Below are positions 1-11,963 of a stretch of DNA of 64,000 nt, piece after piece (position 1 is the first letter of the stretch; every line of letters begins with the position of its first letter). Source of the DNA: Sepiola atlantica. Its lineage: Eukaryota; Mollusca; Cephalopoda; Sepiida; Sepiolidae. The position numbers and the translations under genes were made by a program. The stretch spans positions 34,631,986 to 34,695,985 of the forward strand of contig OY744516.1 in NCBI GenBank assembly GCA_963556195.1. Reading direction: 5' to 3'. The notes beneath the pieces are model-generated. The model worked only from the letters and a program-made list of their open reading frames with translations, had not been told where the DNA came from and made no database searches.

Positions 1-89
1 TAAACATTGAGCACTACTTTTTGCTATTCGACTCTGTTTTAGTCATACTAGGTTCTAAAAATGTTTAAAAAAAAAAAATTTTGTATACT

Positions 90-570
90 AATAAGTCACC
101 ACTTATCAAGGTCCAAAGGCCACTCAAGGGTAAGGGTTAACAAGATTGTCAATTTGATATAGAACAATGTTATGAAATAATGAGTGAAAAGGGCAGGATT
201 TGATTACTTAAGAGGATGGCTCAACAAGTATTTGCTGATTTGAAGACAACTAAGTTGTAGTCAGCAGGGAAGCACTTATACATCTGGTAAGTTCTGGGAA
301 AGCTCTTCTCATGGAAGTTTCGTTTTGTTCTAGGTACACAGAAGAACAAAATGAAAGATTGTAGTTCAGTAGAGCATTTACCATGAAAATAACGATAGAG
401 TAGAGAAAGACTAGCTACGTCTCTTCTGTGAGAGAGGGGCTGTATGTAGGGAGGAGAAGAGAACATCCGCCACTAGGTTGTGAAGTCAGTTTTGCACTCT
501 GTCAAGGCAAGAAAGAGTGATCTGAGCTGTACCACCAGAGTACTCCATCTTAAGACGTATCTGACTCTTA
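90..570 (-). mobile_element. LINE reverse transcriptase C-terminal tail and 3' UTR fragment
   Basis: On the minus strand 221-466 encodes 81 residues with the string PLSHRRDVASLSLLYRYFHG, which belongs to the region just after the reverse transcriptase domain of Jockey/CR1-like non-LTR retrotransposons. Upstream on the same strand (466-570) the decayed continuation includes the LDRVQ-like segment expected before it. Downstream (90-220) lies a conserved non-coding tail with 'gtcaccacttatcaagg' that recurs at 10100, 20925 and 62580. It is a 5'-truncated dead copy: no catalytic YADD box or endonuclease is present. The terminal 'TC' after SANTC is a stop, so the ORF end may be natural. Its partner copy is at 10100-10585. 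Confidence 0.85.
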
Positions 571-781
571 CACAAGCTGAGGATTGTGTCAGTTTTCTTT
601 TAATATTAGAATTCTAGTATTTTTGTATGTGTAAAATAATTGTTTCTGTTCAAATTAATTGTAAGTTTGAGTGTGTTAAAAAACAAAAAAAATTTAAATG
701 GCACTTGATTGATTATTAATAAACTTTTGTTTCAGAATTTAGTATTAAAAAAAGCCTATGAATAAGCAAGTTACAATATTT

Positions 782-1317
782 TTACAACCAAACTATCAAC
801 AAGTTTAATCTGCACCCCTGCCCTGTCACTCTGCACGTAGTCAAATGAAGTCTCAATTCTGCCAGGTTTGCATCAATTCTCGAGACAATTGGCCTAGACA
901 AAAGCGATGGTTGCCAACCCGACAGAATTACACTCTTTACTCTTAAAGCAGGAAAGCCACTCATATGGATCGCCCACTTGCTCTGACCCTTTTGCACCAT
1001 CAAGAATTGCGGCATCTGCTGTCAATCCTGAACCCACGGATTAGTTCTCCAAAACCCAAAAGAAACAACAAATACCGCTCACTAACTGATCGTTTCATTT
1101 TCCAGCCTATCTCATTTCAGGGGGTCCTCGGTCCCGATACATAGGAGACATTGAATAGATGATAGAAACTTGTAGGAACAGGCCGAGATATTCCTTGGAT
1201 ATTCCAGTGATTCTCCCTAGCTAACATCCGAGACAATGCCATGTCGATTATGATGTCATCCCGCAATGTCGCAGTCTTGATGAAGAAAACAAAGAAACTG
1301 CCCTCGTGTGGAGGCAA
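782..1317 (-). pseudogene. Unassigned minus-strand open segments inside the duplication
   Basis: Two short reading frames (1117-1317 and 782-1015) remain open in both copies of the duplication (the second pair at 11135-11335 and 10793-10975). The first encodes about 66 residues containing LARENHWNIQGISRP; between the copies it differs at about three residues. I do not recognise the protein. The two frames are out of phase and separated by stops, and the copies show replacement changes at a rate no lower than the surrounding sequence, so I read this as a decayed coding fragment, perhaps of a LINE or of a host exon, not a working gene. Confidence 0.3.
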
Positions 1318-1930
1318 GTAATTATTGACTTAAAATAATTACAGTTAAAAACAAATCATTTAAACTCAATTCTGTTTTGCTGGCATCATTGCCCCCACTT
1401 CATATAATCAGGTACTCATGTGAAGGTTGCCAACATCTCTAATGAAAGTGGTGTTTTTGAATCAATACGATTCGGACATTGCATACCAAGTTGTCAGTCT
1501 ATGCCACTTCCTCACTGCCACCTCCCACTTAATTAAAAAAAAATGTATGTGTCTTCGCCATAATTTAGATGAAGCACTAGTTTTTATTTGCACACACACA
1601 CTTTTAGATGAAAAGAAATTACACAACACGTATCAAATGATTAAACTGTCACAGTAGACGCATTGTTTACAGTTCCGGGTTTGTAGTTACATTTATTTAT
1701 CCTACTTATTTCGCTATGCCTCCATTAACATCTCGGTAAAAGCATTATACGAAAAATATACACAATCCCATTCCAACATAAATATTTTTTTTTTTTAATC
1801 ATTTTTGCTTATATTTTTTCTTTCTTTAACACTTTCAGTAAGTACATATTTTAAATATCTTATCTGAAAGCTTCAAATCAATCCATGCCATTGATTCTAC
1901 ATACCAGAAACCAGTCAATATTATTTTATA

Positions 1931-2837
1931 TATAACGTGTACACATGCCAAAATATAACGTGTACACATGCCAAAATATAATGCGTACACATGCAAAAAT
2001 ATCAGGTGTACAGTATATTCCAAAATATAACGTGTACACATGCCAAAATATAACGTGTACACATGCCAAAATATAACGTGTATACATGCCAAAATATAAC
2101 GTGTACACATGAAAAAATATAAGGTGTACAGTTTATTCCAAAATATTACGTGTACACATGCCAAAATATTACGTGTATACATGCCAAAATATTACGTGTA
2201 CACATGCCAAAATATCAGGTGTACACATTATGCCAAAATATTACGTGTACACATGCAAAAATATTACGTGTACACATTATGCCAAAATATTACGTGTACA
2301 CATTATGCCAAAATATTACGTGTACACATTATGCCAAAATATTACGTGTACACATGCCAGTTATAACGTGTATACATGCCAGTTATAACGTGTACACATG
2401 CAAAATATTACGTGTACACATGCCAAAATATTACGTGTACACATGCCAAAATATTACGTGTACACATGCAAAAATATTACAAAATATTGTGTGTAGACGT
2501 TATATTTTGGCATAATGTGTACACGTCATAATGTGTACATGCCAAAATATTATGTGTACACATGCCAAAATATAACGTGTACACATGCCAAAATATAAGG
2601 TGTACAGTTTATGTCAAAATATAAGGTGTACAGTTTATGCCAAAATATAACGTGTACACATGCAAAAATATTACGTGTACACACATTATGCCAAAATATA
2701 ACGTGTACAGTTTATGCCAAAATATAACGTGTACAGTTTATGCCAAAATATAACGTGTACAGCTTATACCAAAATATAACATGTACAGTTTATGCCAAAA
2801 TATAACGTGTATACATTATGCCAAAATATAACATAAG
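1931..2837. repeat. Minisatellite of ~23-bp units containing GTGTACAC
   Basis: About 37-40 imperfect tandem units of the form AAAATATAACGTGTACACATGCC. Variants swap TAAC for TTAC, insert TT before ATGCC (25-bp units), or replace ACACATGCC by ACAGTTTATGCC, giving recognisable subtypes that run in blocks: the TTAC type in the middle, the CAGTTTATGCC type on the right. One stretch at about 2493-2530 is in reverse orientation. Because the units lack stops in several frames, long spurious ORFs appear on both strands; none is a gene. The core GTGTACAC is its own reverse complement. Confidence 0.97.
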
Positions 2838-3585
2838 TTACATTATTGGAATGTAAGCCTAGGAGGAAGATTTGTGGAAAATTCACAATATCAACCAACA
2901 AAGGTCTCCTAACAAAATATGGATGCTGCACTCATTCATCCATAGTTTGACAGACAGGAAAGAACATAGGGTTACTAGGAAAATAACTTCTATGAAAGAA
3001 GTATTACATAATGCATGACTTATTAAGGGAGTTTACAAAGTCTTTGACGGTTGGCTGAGCTCGTCGATTGATGGTGCATTGCGTATTGGTGGGGGTGGGG
3101 ATGTTGTAGTTAAGAAACACTGAACGGAAATGGGTAATGCAGTGAGGAATTCTGCATTTAAGTCATAGATCAGAGGATTTTGCAGAATACATATTGCTGT
3201 GAGGTACTAGGAAAAAGGCATCCGGGAACTCAAATATTAGATAGGGATATGACGTAGTGAAACACTGTCTGGAGATTATAGCCTCCACCTCACACAGGTT
3301 ACGCAATCGATTCTACGACCAAATGGCAGGCGGAGAATGACTGAGAACCCTGTGTTAAGGAATAGAAAGTAGAGAAGGACGTGAAAGATAGTATCTAAAA
3401 ATTTGATAATGTGTAGCAGACTCGGGAAAAGTCTAATGTAATTGGTTAGGAATTAAGTAATTTAAATGGTGATGGTCGTAGCTTCAAGCTGGGAAAAATT
3501 AAGAATCTCACCGTTTTAATGTTGGGATTTTGTTATCAACGTGTGATCCACAATACATGTGCTTGGAAACTTAAGGAAAAAGAGT
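2838..3585. other. No recognisable feature
   Basis: Unique-looking, moderately AT-rich sequence. I see no coding frame over 60 residues, no SINE promoter boxes and no similarity to other parts of the window. Confidence 0.6.
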
Positions 3586-3587
3586 TA

Positions 3588-3652
3588 AACTAAATGGGAG
3601 GTAAACTAAATGGGAGGTAAACTAAATGGGAGGTAAACTAAAAGGGAGGAAA
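3588..3652. repeat. Short tandem repeat, 16-bp unit x4
   Basis: Four units of TAAACTAAATGGGAGG, the last with AAAGGGAGG. The purine-rich unit resembles the polypurine string 'aaatgggaga' at 4293, but the link is only suggestive. Confidence 0.9.
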
Positions 3653-4759
3653 ACCAATGATTTGTGCGGAAGGGGGAGAAAAACTCTTTCATTTTACCTT
3701 TAAAGAAAAAAAAAGACAATCAGATAGAAAAAAAAGAGACTTATGTGTTGTAAATGTTGCAGTTGTTTTGGCTAACATTGTTGTTTATGTGTTCTAAAAA
3801 AAAAAAGAGAAAAATGCAGAGATATATTATTATGTCAAAAATGTTATGTGCCATAAAGAGACACTGTTTTATGTTTGTCGCTGTAAAATTGTTTTGTCTG
3901 TGTATTGTTTATAAATTTGAAAAAAAAATGGCTGACAATGTAAGAGGTGTTGATAAAGTCCTCTGAGTAAGAGGGGAAAAAACAAACGAGCAGGAGGGGA
4001 GAAAACAAAATGGCAGAATGCCTGCTATGAGAGATGATTTAAAAGCCTTCTTGGTGGAAGGTAAGGTAGAAGACCTGATTTTTTTTGTACCCCAATGGAG
4101 GGGTAAGATTGATTTCTCTTCTCTCTTGGCTCATAAGGGGATTAAATGCACCCCTATGATCCCAATTTGGAGATCAATCAGTTGGTTTTGTCCGATTGTT
4201 CTGGTTTCTTGTTCTGTCATGTCTCTGCTATTATGTAAATTATGTAATATGAATGTATGATTTTTGTTTTGTAATTAATGAAATAAATCACAAATGGGAG
4301 ATGTGTGATACTATTGACTGCCCCCCCACCAGCCGGAAAATGTTAAGTTAGAAAATAATTGGCAATACAAAAATGATGAGGAAGTAAGATAAGTGAATGA
4401 CAATAAAATAGCTGGTGAATCCATTTGAACTTCCCAGACGAATGACATTGTGACAATTAGTTGTTAGCTTCTGAGTGGTCAGCTGAGAGTAGCTGAGAAA
4501 ACAGGCAGATGTAGGCAGTTCCGGTAGTAGACTGAGGGAAGACCGGACATCTAGGATTTCCAGTCAAGAGTAGATATATTTAAGAAAACAGAGCAGACGA
4601 GAAGGGAGGGGGTAGATCGGCTTGGGGAGTGATTCAAGTTAGAGGGTTTGAGACGAGTAGACAAGTTTGAAGGATCATACGATGGAGTTAGTCTTAGCCG
4701 AGATTCTGAACTTGAAAGATGGGAATTTAACTAAGATGTAGACGCTAGTGGTGGGGCCC
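3653..4759. other. Unassigned sequence, possible LTR-like stretch after 4300
   Basis: No convincing gene. A purine-rich run 'aaatgggaga' at 4293 is followed at 4303 by TGTGATAC, and 'tatatttaag' near 4574 could be a TATA-like box with a downstream purine-rich leader. This layout would fit a polypurine tract followed by an LTR, but no second LTR, no target duplication and no pol fragment are visible, so the reading is weak. ORFs at 3754-3966 and 4018-4260 show no family motif. Confidence 0.25.
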
Positions 4760-5020
4760 CAACGACACAAACACGTTTAGGAATACTAGGTGCTGTATGT
4801 GGAAGGACAGCAAAACCTCCCCACAAAAAAAAAGCAAAGCAAAAAAAAATTATATCCCTGAAAATGCCTTTAACAAGTACTTCAGTAAAACCTGCTTATT
4901 CACAAATGTGTTGACACACCAGAACAACTGCCGCCTGGGTGAAAGTTCTGTTCTCAATCATGTGACGAATCTCTCCAGAGAAAGATCGAGAGAGAGTATG
5001 CAATTCGTTAGTATTATTTT
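4760..5020 (+). mobile_element. 5S rRNA-derived SINE, 5'-truncated
   Basis: The start retains the end of a 5S rRNA-like head ('ggaatactaggtgctgtatg'). The body (from about 4800) matches the one behind the better 5S head at 49054: 'gcctttaacaagtacttc', 'cagaacaactgcc', 'tctcaatcatgtgacgaa', 'tctccagag', ending in a GAGAGAGTATGC motif. Sharing of head end and body by two loci is what makes this a SINE family and not a stray 5S pseudogene. SINEs with 5S heads (SINE3 class) use the internal 5S-type Pol III promoter; this copy has lost boxes A and IE. Confidence 0.75.
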
Positions 5021-5754
5021 AAAATAGAATTGATGAATGTAGGATAAAGAAGGAACTACCGCGTGAAATATTTAAGAATTTGATCTGTATATTGATATTA
5101 TTAATAGTGTAAATGTTCTATGAAGTAGTTTATTTTTAAGTGTTGAATTGAGAAGATAATTAAAAAGGGGAAATGTATAAAAAGGCATCACAAACAAATA
5201 ATGAATAAGCATCAGTTTTTTTTTCCCCCTACAATGAAAGAAAATTTCTTATTCATGGTTATTTACATGATTCAAGTATGAGTGACTGTAAGGGGGGGGG
5301 GGGCATACATTCTTAACTTGTGGTTTTATTTGTTTGTTTGTTTTACGTGTGTAACATACGAATTAAATACATCATGAATTATATTGGGTCGCCAACTAAG
5401 TTCCTGCCATTTTTTATTTAATTTTAGAATTTATTGTGTTTTCAAATTTTGGAATCTATTTTTTTCAAGAATTCTATTTTGGAATCTATTTTATGTTTTT
5501 TTTTTTTTTTTTCGAATTATTTTAACTTAATTTCTGTTTATTTTCAGATCATTGAATGTCAAGAAAAATGGACATTTTCAACACCATCTCCTGAGCTTTC
5601 TACCAACGAGGTATTGAAAATCTTTTTGCTTTTATGTACTAGCGAGTCACCGCTTATGAAGGCCCATTGTTGAACATTGCGAAGAAGTTGTAAACAACAA
5701 GGGAGAATACATTATTGATTAATTAGTTGTTAGTCTTTTTTTATTAAACCTTTT
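5021..5754. other. No recognisable gene
   Basis: AT-rich stretch with a run of 12 G at about 5291-5302 and T-tracts. A weak relic of the LINE 3' tail ('gagtcaccgcttatgaagg') lies at about 5643-5662. Confidence 0.5.
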
Positions 5755-6120
5755 AAGTTTCGGAATTTTTGAGATGAGGATTGATAATTTGTAGAATTTG
5801 GTATATTTGGACTACTGTTCTCATCTTGGATGTTTTTATCACAACGTTTCGGCCGATGTAACCTCCGACCTTCTTCAGGTGTACCTTGTCGAACTCCGGA
5901 ATCTTTCTGTCAAACTCGGGAATCTGGACGGAATTTTGAACGGAACCCTTCATAAAATCCACAGGAGTAGCATGCTCTTGTTCCATCTGCCATGACTGGA
6001 AAGAAGTCTTCAGTAATTCGCAATTCTTTGTATCGCCCGCACGGAGGATTGAACCTTCAACCTTCAGATGACTGTCACTTAGAACTGAAGTTTACTTAGT
6101 ACTATATCCACTGTGATGCA
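5755..6120 (-). mobile_element. tRNA-headed SINE-like element carrying a hammerhead-like 3' module (family 1)
   Basis: Read on the minus strand: a tRNA-type B box ('ggttcaatcc' near 6050), a body of ~150 bp, then 'gagttcgacaaggtacac' followed by a hammerhead-like fold at 5840-5881 and a tail ending near 'caaaaattccgaaac'. The same order occurs in plus orientation at 23818-24140. 5'-truncated relatives lie at 17465-17590 and 47896-48075. The shared order head-body-fold-tail in two independent loci supports one element family. A-box sequence is not clear to me. Confidence 0.7.
5840..5881 (-). ncRNA. Hammerhead-ribozyme-like motif (family 1)
   Basis: Minus-strand order: CAC (helix I), CTGAAGA, an extra A, GGTCG/CGGCC helix II, GAA, palindromic ACGT as helix III, T as the cleavage-site base, then GTG (helix I). 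Core bases C3-A9 and G12-A14 are present. The extra A between A9 and helix II departs from the textbook core, and helix I is only 3 bp, so activity is doubtful. Confidence 0.55.
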
Positions 6121-6970
6121 TGAACTTAATACATCAACTACAAGTTGAAACTCGGAAGATCACTCGCATTAAAATAGAATGTTGAGTTAATGACTATTTT
6201 CGACACCTTTTTTGTTTGTATTATTTTTGCTTTTTGATTTCTACCAACAAGGTATTTAAACTCTTGGGAAAAAGTTGTAAACAAGGAAGAATACACTATT
6301 GATTAATTAGTTATTTCTTTATTAAATCTTTTAAATTTGAATTAAAAAAAAATAAAAAATAAAAAAAACGGCAGGAACTTGGTTGCCAACCAAATATTTC
6401 AAATGACGAGAAAACCATATACAAGGACAATCTAAAATCTATAATTAAATCTATTCTTGTAGATCTATTATTATAATAATTAAGATCATTAAAACAAAAA
6501 AAATCGTTTAAGAAATAAAATGGCTGACTTACAAATGAAAATGTCCTCTAATGGTATCCTTGTTCTTATTTTTTCCTGATTCGAACCTCATGCTAACTTT
6601 GTATAAAGAAAGTAAGACTAAGTCCAAGGTAACATTACTTTTCTTGACACTGGGTTGCTGAAACCAATTAAACTGCTTCAAAGTGTAAACAAAGTCAGGC
6701 TGATATAAGACACACAAAAAGAAACTTAAAGTAAATAAACACAGGAGTTTGAAAGTTTAACCTAGTTTTTGTTCTGATTAGAGGTCAAGGTTGACGTTTT
6801 ATCCACCAGCTAAACAAAGCAAGTCATTTACAAGGGCAGAGTTTATAAAAAAACAACCTTAAATCTTATGACTGGAGAACATATGGTTCCATCTGGTGCC
6901 GTATGATCCCACCAATGTTCCAAGATCACTGATCATCTTTTTTTATATTGCAAAACAAGATCTTACAACA
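6121..6970. other. No recognisable feature
   Basis: AT-rich sequence without coding frames of note. 6180-6330 repeats words from 5590-5730 ('tctaccaacaaggtatt', 'gaagaatacactattgattaattag'), so it is probably part of an old local duplication. Confidence 0.45.
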
Positions 6971-6973
6971 CTC

Positions 6974-7052
6974 AAGTAACAGTGGCATTATACAAAGTAC
7001 AAGCGTGGCATTATACAAAGTACAAGCGTGGCATTATACAAAGTACAAGCGG
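6974..7052. repeat. Tandem repeat, 23-bp unit x3
   Basis: Three near-perfect copies of GTGGCATTATACAAAGTACAAGC. Confidence 0.93.
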
Positions 7053-7317
7053 GACCCCATGGAAATTCCACAGTGCTTTCTACATCAATCTGTATAATTT
7101 ACTGTTAATAATAATATCCCTTTTGAAATAATAAATGTCAGGGTCAATATTATTAAGAAAAAAATACTCTTTCTTCTTCTGTAAAAATAATTGTCATCGT
7201 CAGCTAAATATTGTTTAAATAAATAAAAGAGGTGACGGGTGATAACGCACATACAAACATGAAATGGCTTAGCATATTATTATATAGATGCTTTTGTTTT
7301 GTTTTAAAATTTTTTTA

Positions 7318-7420
7318 TAACTTTTATTCACCACAAACAAGGCATATTGTCACTGAAGCATAAGGGGCTACTGTGATAGGTGCCAGATTTATTGAAGGAC
7401 ATGAGTGGGAAGTTGGACGC
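7318..7420 (-). mobile_element. LINE 3' end fragment
   Basis: 'caaacaaggcatattgtcactgaagc' and 'taaggggctactgtga' match the 3' non-coding end of the LINE tails at 18040 and 49930, in the same minus orientation. Only about 100 bp remain. Confidence 0.6.
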
Positions 7421-8775
7421 AAGAATAAATGTTTGTAGAATAGTTACTGTGTAAATAAAATAATCAACAAAAACAAACTTATTTTTTTAAATCGTAAAAT
7501 ACTTAATAATTATTATTAATTCTTTTTGGAGCCAGATTGAAAGTAGGAATGGCACAGCAGTTTACAGCATTGATTGTGCACTTACTTGTCATTCCAAGTC
7601 ATTTTCTCTCTAGACTTGACGGGGCAAGTAGTCGAGGAGAAGCTATATCAGGATGTAAAAATGCAGTAGGCTGCATGTTTTAGTGTTACATGCGAATGGC
7701 AGACGTTGTAGGTGATAGGTGAGTTAGGCTACACAGAAACTGTCCTTTATTTGAAATAAAATAAGTGCCTCATTAAACGGGGAGGGTGGGGGGATCCTGC
7801 TAAGATGAACCTACTTGACAAAAGTAATGTTTCTAGATTGGCTTCAGATAAACCCCTTTGCATGGGCACTGTCTAGCCGTTATCTCTAGTGGATATCTCC
7901 AGTAGTCAACTTCTGGGTGGTCGAAAGGTGACCACTGCGAAAGACCAGAATCCAAGATTTCCGGTGAGGAGTGAAAATATTCCAGATGGGCATGACACAC
8001 AAGTTGGGTTTTCTGAGGGCTGGCAATCAGTGTGGTCGGTGTGCTTCTCCTTGGGGCTCTTAGCTAAAGGATTGTGTTGATTGGATTTATATTTTATTTG
8101 GCCGGGATAAAAGATCTCATTTTGCAAGTCTGCTATTCAACCTAAGAAAACGAGTAGTATTAGTAATCTCAAAAAAATATATCTGTTAGTTGTTTATAAA
8201 CTGGACTCATGTTTTTACTTCGAATGAAATGTTCATAAGTATATGATGACCAATTTTATGTAGACAAGAATTTTCTCTCTTTTTTAAGCTTTTTGAAGAC
8301 TTTTAATGTTCCATCACTATTTACATAATTTAATATTTCTCTTTCATAATATTCTCAACATCTCTTCATCCATTAAATATAAAACACTTTTCTTTTCTTC
8401 ACTGACGTCCATGCATATAAAAGTATTTTGGCTTTGTCTATTATTCGACGTATTATTCTCTGATCAACGTCCATGGAAGAAATTTCTAAAAAAAAAAAAA
8501 ATATGCCGTTTTTTTTTTTTTGTACCTATAAACACCAATTTGATTACTAATTATTTTTGTTTTCTCCAGATAATCAAATAATTCCAATGCCTCATACAAT
8601 AATTACTGTATGACACCATCAGGGCTTTGTAATTAGATGTTGGTAATGTGACAGATCACACAAGGAAACGTGTTATCACCATACACAAATAAATAATTTT
8701 CTGGATTCAAATGGAAATAATAAAAAAAAAAAATTAAAAAGTGGTTATCTATTCCCGAAGTTTGTTTTGGGTCTC
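7421..8775. other. No recognisable gene
   Basis: AT-rich, with short frames on both strands at 7889-8127 that overlap each other and carry no family motif. I see no repeat shared with the rest of the window. Confidence 0.45.
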
Positions 8776-8869
8776 AGAGAAGATATCAACAAACAAAACA
8801 CGCTGAAGAAACAAACAATGACAGAGAAGATATCAACAAACAAAACACGCTGAAGAAACAAACAATGAC
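8776..8869. repeat. Perfect 47-bp tandem duplication
   Basis: Two identical adjacent 47-bp copies starting AGAGAAGATATCAAC. Identity of the copies suggests a recent event. Confidence 0.95.
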
Positions 8870-9009
8870 AGAGAAGATTGTATAAAATATATAATTTATT
8901 AACAGAGATATTAATAACACAACAACAGGGGACAATAAACAAGATAATGGTCATTTCACTCTGCGATTGGTCGGCCGTATCCCAACTGCTGATTTTCATC
9001 AACACCTCA

Positions 9010-9310
9010 ATCTAAAGTCGCTGTCATTTGCAGCGACGTCTTCGATGGTTTGGCACGCAGCTCATCATCCAGAGGGAGAATGAATTCACAATGTAATCCT
9101 CCCTACGTCTTTGCGTGGGTGGCGCAAGCATATCGGTGGACAGCTGAGGACCTGGACAACCATCAAGGATTGCATGGCTGAGCTCTCAGATCCTTCGACA
9201 GTGGTATCCAGATTGGTTAACAATCTCATGCAACCTTGCTCAGGACTGCCATGCATCAGAATGTAGTGCAGGCCAGAGAAGAAATCGGCTCAACCCAACC
9301 AGGGTGAATG
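9010..9310 (+). mobile_element. RTE-type LINE, C-terminal coding remnant
   Basis: Translation across frames gives SLRGWRKHIGGQLRTWTT, then a degraded stretch, then EEIGSTQP. This corresponds to the basic 'RG..GGQ.KTW' segment and the terminal 'AGSTRPG'-like end that I know from RTE/BovB-like reverse transcriptases of flatworms and molluscs. Frameshifts and stops make it a dead fragment of the last ~100 codons. The following 9320-9410 sequence ('cgccagatacccttcctg') would be its 3' UTR. No catalytic part is present. Confidence 0.65.
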
Positions 9311-10008
9311 TTGTTGCAACAAGAAGTCATGTCCTTAGTTGAGGCAAGATTTTCTGTACGCCAGATACCCTTCCTGATACCAATCCCCGTGAGGTAATGG
9401 GGACCAATGCTTGAAAATTGATTCTCTTAAGGTTAAAACATCCGCTTTTGGCTATGCCTAACATATTTCTACAGTGTAGCATTATAGTTAGTTTGCGAAT
9501 AGACCACATGGTGGCGGTGGTGGCTACTTCTGCCTATAGAGACAATAGATACCCTAAGAAAGGATGTCTAGGAATTTATAATGAAGCAAGGGTTGCACAA
9601 TCTCTGAGTGCACTACTCAAACCCTGACGACTGTGAGCAGTGCCAGAGTAAGCAGAGATGCTAAGTATCAATCTGCACAATTGAGGGCTTTATCGCTGAA
9701 CCATTTTTTGGCTGTGTATGGATAGGTTACCCCTCCTTCTAAAAAAAAAAAAAAGAAAACATATTCTAAGAGTCAGCTGACTGAAATACTAACCTGCTTT
9801 CATGAAATCTCTGCGTGAATTCGTAGACAGTTATAGATATTTGGGGCAAACCTTAAATGAAACATGAGTGCAAAAAAAATGTTTGGCTCATACAGAATAA
9901 AAAATATAAGCACGTCTTTGTCATACTTTAGGTCAAGAATGGTTTCTCTTTTTTTATTCCAATTTCAGTTTTATAGCTTAGTACTTAAAAAGAGCATGAA
10001 ATGTCCAT

Positions 10009-11963
10009 CAAAATATACATTGAGCACTATTTTTTGCTATTCGACTCAGTTTAAGTCATACTAGGTTCTAAAAATGTTTAAAAAAAAAAATTTTGTATAC
10101 TAATAAGTCACCACTTATCAAGGTCCAAAGGCCACTCAAGGGTAAGGGTTAACAAGATTGTCAATTTGATATAGAACAATGTTATGAAACAATGAGTGAA
10201 AAGGGCAGGATTTGATTACTTAAGAGGATGGCTCAACAAGTATTTGCTGATTTGAAGACGACTAAGTTGTAGTCAGCAGGGAAGCACTTATACATTTGGT
10301 AAGTTCTGGGAAAGCTCTTCTCATGGAAGTTTCGTTTGGTTCTAGGTACACAGAAGAACAAAATGAAAGATTGTAGTTCAGTAGAGCATTTACCATGAAA
10401 ATAACGATAGAGTAGAGAAAGACTAGCTACGTCTCTTCTGTGAGAGAGGGGCTGTATGTAGGGAGGAGAAGAGAACATCCGCCACTAGGTTGTGAAGTCA
10501 GTTTTGCCCTCTGTCAAGGCAAGAAAAAGTGATCTGATCTGTACCACCAGAGTACTCCATCTTAAGACGTATCTGACTCTTACACAAGCTGAGGATTGTG
10601 TCAGTTTTCTTTTAATATTAGAATTCTAGTATTTTTGTATGTGTAAAATAATTGTTTCTGTTCAAATTAATTGTAAGTTTGAGTGTGTTAAAAAACAAAA
10701 AAATTTAAATGGCACTTGATTGATTATTAATAAACATTTGTTTCAGAATTTAGTATTTAAAAAAGCCTATGAATAAGCAAGTCACAATATTTTTACAACC
10801 AAACTATCAACAAGTTTAATCTGCACCCCTTCCCTGTCACTCCGCACGTAGTCAAATGAAGTCTCAATTCTGCCAGGTTTGCATCAATTCTCAAGACAAT
10901 TGGCCTAGACAAAAGCGATGGTTGCCAACCCGACAGAATTACACTCTTTACTCTTAAAGCAGGAAAGCCACTCATATGGATCGCCCACTTGCTCTAACCC
11001 TTTTGCACCATCAAGAATTGCGGAATCTGCTGTCAATCCTGAACCCACGGATTAGTTCTCCAAAACCCAAAAGAAACAACAAATACCGCTCACTCACTGA
11101 TCGTTTCATTTTCCAGCCTATCTCATAAAAAAACTCAGGGGGTCCTCGGTCCCGATACATAGGAGACATTGAATAGATGATAGAAACTTGTAGGAACAGG
11201 CCGAGATATTCCTTGGATATTCCAGTGATTCTCCCTGGCTATCATCCGAGACAATGCCATGCTGATTATGATGTCATACCGCAATGTCGCAGTCTTGATG
11301 AAGAAAACAAAGAAACTGCCCTCGTGTGGAGGCAAGTAATTAGTGACTTAAAATAATTACAGTTAAAAACAAATCATTTAAACTCAATTCTGTTTTGCTG
11401 GCATCATTGCCCCCACTTCATATAATCAGGTACTCATGGGAGGGACCACGTGAAGGTTGCCAACATCTCTAATGAAAGTGGTGTTTTTGAATCAATACGA
11501 TTCGGACATTGCATACCAAGTTGTCAGTCTATGCCACTTCCTCACTGCCACCTCCCACTTAATTAAAAAAAAAATGTATGTGTCTTTGCCATAATTTAGA
11601 TGAAGCAATAGTTTTTATTAGCACACACAAACTTTTAGATGAAAAGAAATTACACAACACGTATCGAATGATTAAACTGTCACAGTAGACGCATTGTTTA
11701 TAGTTCCGGGTTTGTAGTTACATTTATTTATTCTACTTATTTCGCTACGCCTCCATGAACATCTCGGTAAAAGCATTATATGAAAAATATACACAATCCC
11801 ATTCCAACATTAAATTTTTTTTTTTTTTTTATAATTATTTTTGCTTATACTTTTTCTTTCTTTAACACTTTCAGTAAGTACATATTTTAAATATCTTATC
11901 TGAAAGCTTCAAATCAATCCATGCCATTCATTCTACATACCAGAAACCAGTCAATATTATTTT
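10009..11963. repeat. Segmental duplication, copy 2
   Basis: Direct-orientation partner of 1-1927. It starts at 'tacattgagcactattttttgc' and ends at 'cagtcaatattatttt', after which the sequence is unique, whereas copy 1 runs into the minisatellite. Differences include 'catgggagggaccacgtgaagg' at about 11436 where copy 1 has lost 'ggagggaccacg'-like bases, and scattered point changes. Confidence 0.93.
10100..10585 (-). mobile_element. LINE reverse transcriptase tail, second copy
   Basis: Part of the duplicated block. The 81-residue minus-strand frame at 10233-10478 is identical in protein sequence to that at 221-466 despite several base differences outside it. See 90-570 for the domain reading. 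It arose by segmental duplication and not by a separate retrotransposition, because the flanking non-LINE sequence is duplicated too. Confidence 0.85.

Larger units (their letters stand above)
1..1927. repeat. Segmental duplication, copy 1 (direct repeat of 10009-11963)
   Basis: Nearly the whole of this stretch recurs in the same orientation about 10.01 kb further on, with scattered substitutions, small homopolymer changes and an 11-14 bp indel near 1418. The match runs from the window edge, so the true left end is not visible, to the string 'cagtcaatattatttt' at about 1912-1927. It contains a LINE tail (minus strand), short minus-strand open segments at 782-1317 and AT-rich sequence. The right breakpoint coincides with the first unit of the 23-bp minisatellite. 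Confidence 0.93.

Noticed and set aside
1835..2515. Overlapping long ORFs on both strands (up to 121 codons)
   Set aside because: They are translations of the 23-bp minisatellite; peptides are simple repeats and shift frame with unit length.
1931..2837. CRISPR-like array
   Set aside because: Units are contiguous without spacers and the context is eukaryotic.
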